A stretch of DNA of 33,439 nucleotides from Thiobacillus sp. (GTDB lineage Bacteria; Pseudomonadota; Gammaproteobacteria; Burkholderiales; Thiobacillaceae), in contig JADMKH010000032.1 in NCBI GenBank assembly GCA_018780025.1, positions 1 through 33,439 on the forward strand. The letters are read 5' to 3'. This document shows positions 32,555 to 33,439 of the stretch, one piece after another (position 1 is the first letter of the stretch; each line of letters opens with the position of its first letter). A model generated the notes under the pieces. The model was not told the DNA's origin. It saw nothing but the letters and a program-made list of their open reading frames with translations, and made no database searches. A program made the position numbers and the translations under genes.

Positions 32555-33125
32555 CGGCCTGCGCCAGCGTGCCGCTGTCCACGTATTCCAGTTCGCCGCC
32601 CACCGGCACCCCGCGCGCCAGCCGGCTGACCTTGAGGCCGCGCGCCTTCAGCAGTTCGCCGATGGTGTGCGCGGTGGCCTCGCCTTCCGGCGTGAAGTTG
32701 GTCGCCAGCAGCACTTCCTCGACCACGCCATCGAGCGCGCGATTGATCAGGCGATCGAGATGAATCTCGCGCGGACCGATGCCGTCAAGCGGACTCAGCC
32801 GCCCCATCAACACAAAATACAGGCCGGCATAACTCTGCGTGGCTTCCATCATGTTGAAGTCGGTCGGCATTTCAACCACGGCCAGCTGGCGTTTGTCGCG
32901 GCGCGGACTGAGGCAGACTTCGCATACTTCCGCTTCGGCAAAGTTGTTGCACAGCTGGCAGTGGTGCAGATGCGTCAGTGCATGATTAAGCGCACCAGCC
33001 AGCGCTTCGGCGCCGCGCCGGTCGCGTTGCAGTAAATGATAGGCCATGCGCGCCGCCGACTTCGGGCCCACGCCCGGCAGCACGCGCAAAGCGCCGATCA
33101 AGTGTTCCAGCGCGTCAGGTTGCAC
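32532..33125 (-). CDS. recR: Recombination mediator protein RecR
   Basis: This protein of 197 residues works with RecO (and RecF) to load RecA at gaps. It has a helix-hairpin-helix (LPGVGPKSAARMA, about 16-28), a four-cysteine zinc finger (Cys 56, 59, 68, 71; CQLCNNF and CEVCLSP) and a Toprim domain (LAVVEMPTDFNMMEAT, YFVLMGRLSPLDGIGP). Length is normal. It follows ybaB by 15 bases in the usual ybaB-recR pair. Confidence 0.97.
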   Translation of the reverse strand: MQPDALEHLIGALRVLPGVGPKSAARMAYHLLQRDRRGAEALAGALNHALTHLHHCQLCNNFAEAEVCEVCLSPRRDKRQLAVVEMPTDFNMMEATQSYAGLYFVLMGRLSPLDGIGPREIHLDRLINRALDGVVEEVLLATNFTPEGEATAHTIGELLKARGLKVSRLARGVPVGGELEYVDSGTLAQAVRDRRTV

Positions 33126-33140
33126 CGCGAGCCTCCTGCC

Positions 33141-33439
33141 TTAGAACGGCAGTTTCATGCCCGGCGGAATCGGCAGGCCGGCGGTCACGCTACCCATTTT
33201 TTCCTGCACGGTGGATTCGACCTTGCGCACCGCATCATTTACCGCTGCGGCCACCAGGTCTTCCAGCATCTCGCGGTCGTCGCCCATCAGGCTGGGATCG
33301 ATATTGATGCGGCGCACATCGTATTTGCAGGTCATGGTCACCTTGACCATGCCGGCGCCGCTCTGCCCTTCGATTTCGATCTCGGCCAGCTTGGCCTGCA
33401 TTTTGGCCATGTTTTCCTGCACCTGCTGGACCTGCTTCA
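33141..33439 (-). CDS. ybaB: YbaB/EbfC nucleoid-associated protein, 5' end outside the window
   Basis: The frame stays open to the window edge, reading ...KQVQQVQENMAKMQAKL at its start, so the GTG at 33422 is internal. The first two bases at the edge (TG in reading sense) would fit an ATG or another codon such as that of the Met in LMKQ. The family pattern follows: AEIEIEGQSGAGMVKVTMT, LMGDDREMLEDLVAAAVNDA and a Pro/Gly-rich tail. EbfC proteins are small DNA-binding dimers. The usual neighbour upstream, dnaX, would lie beyond the window. Confidence 0.93.
   Translation of the reverse strand, partial: KQVQQVQENMAKMQAKLAEIEIEGQSGAGMVKVTMTCKYDVRRINIDPSLMGDDREMLEDLVAAAVNDAVRKVESTVQEKMGSVTAGLPIPPGMKLPF

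Noticed and set aside
1..33439. tRNA, rRNA, CRISPR arrays, transposases, phage genes
   Set aside because: None was recognised on either strand; the repeats found are short dispersed types without a transposase.

Overview
The window looks like chromosomal DNA of a betaproteobacterium. It is fairly GC-rich with dense coding. The order kdsD-kdsC-lptC-lptA-lptB-rpoN-hpf-ptsN-hprK-rapZ and the reverse-strand run ybaB-recR-purB are typical of that class. The protein style recalls Nitrosomonadales such as Thiobacillus-like organisms, but that rank is inference only. No rRNA, tRNA, CRISPR array or insertion sequence with a transposase was seen.

Left part (1-15.7 kb): an MSHA-like type IV pilus locus. 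It opens with a sigma-54-dependent response regulator (185-1618). An apparent co-directional operon follows: MshM-like ATPase, MshL secretin, MshN-like TPR protein, MshE assembly ATPase, MshG platform protein, a PilM/MshI-like protein, a PilN-like fragment, a PilO/MshJ-like protein and an MshK-like protein. Next come a Phd/VapC-type toxin-antitoxin cassette and a large pseudopilin. A membrane histidine kinase lies on the other strand, and divergent from it is the likely major pilin (14975-15664). The pilin has an excellent sigma-54 promoter. Upstream of that is a GTCG-N6-CGAC palindrome that recurs in front of the response-regulator gene. The simplest reading is that the kinase, the regulator and RpoN (also in this window) control pilin expression, with both partners sitting at the two ends of the locus. 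The locus has been disturbed: one in-frame stop separates the PilM-like and PilN-like parts, one dispersed inverted repeat sits between mshE and mshG, another supplies the apparent signal peptide of MshK, and the toxin-antitoxin cassette sits after mshK.

Middle (15.7-25.6 kb): a monovalent cation/proton antiporter with a TrkA domain on the reverse strand. It is followed by the envelope and nitrogen-PTS cluster on the forward strand: Kdo synthesis (KdsD, KdsC), LPS transport (LptC, LptA, LptB), sigma-54 (RpoN), ribosome hibernation factor, EIIA-Ntr (PtsN), HPr kinase and RapZ.

Right part (25.6-33.4 kb): rapZ overlaps a NusG-domain-II protein and a Gx-transporter membrane protein, a pair that recalls EetA/EetB of flavin-based electron transfer. 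Then come ubiX, a LON-domain protein, a flavin-binding oxidase-fold protein, a small lipoprotein that appears to start at ATT, tcdA (reverse), a DUF2905 membrane protein and greB. The reverse strand carries ybaB (cut by the window edge), recR, purB and a CnoX-like thioredoxin, transcribed right to left. All coordinates come from reading the sequence; family names are from recognition of motifs, with no database search.
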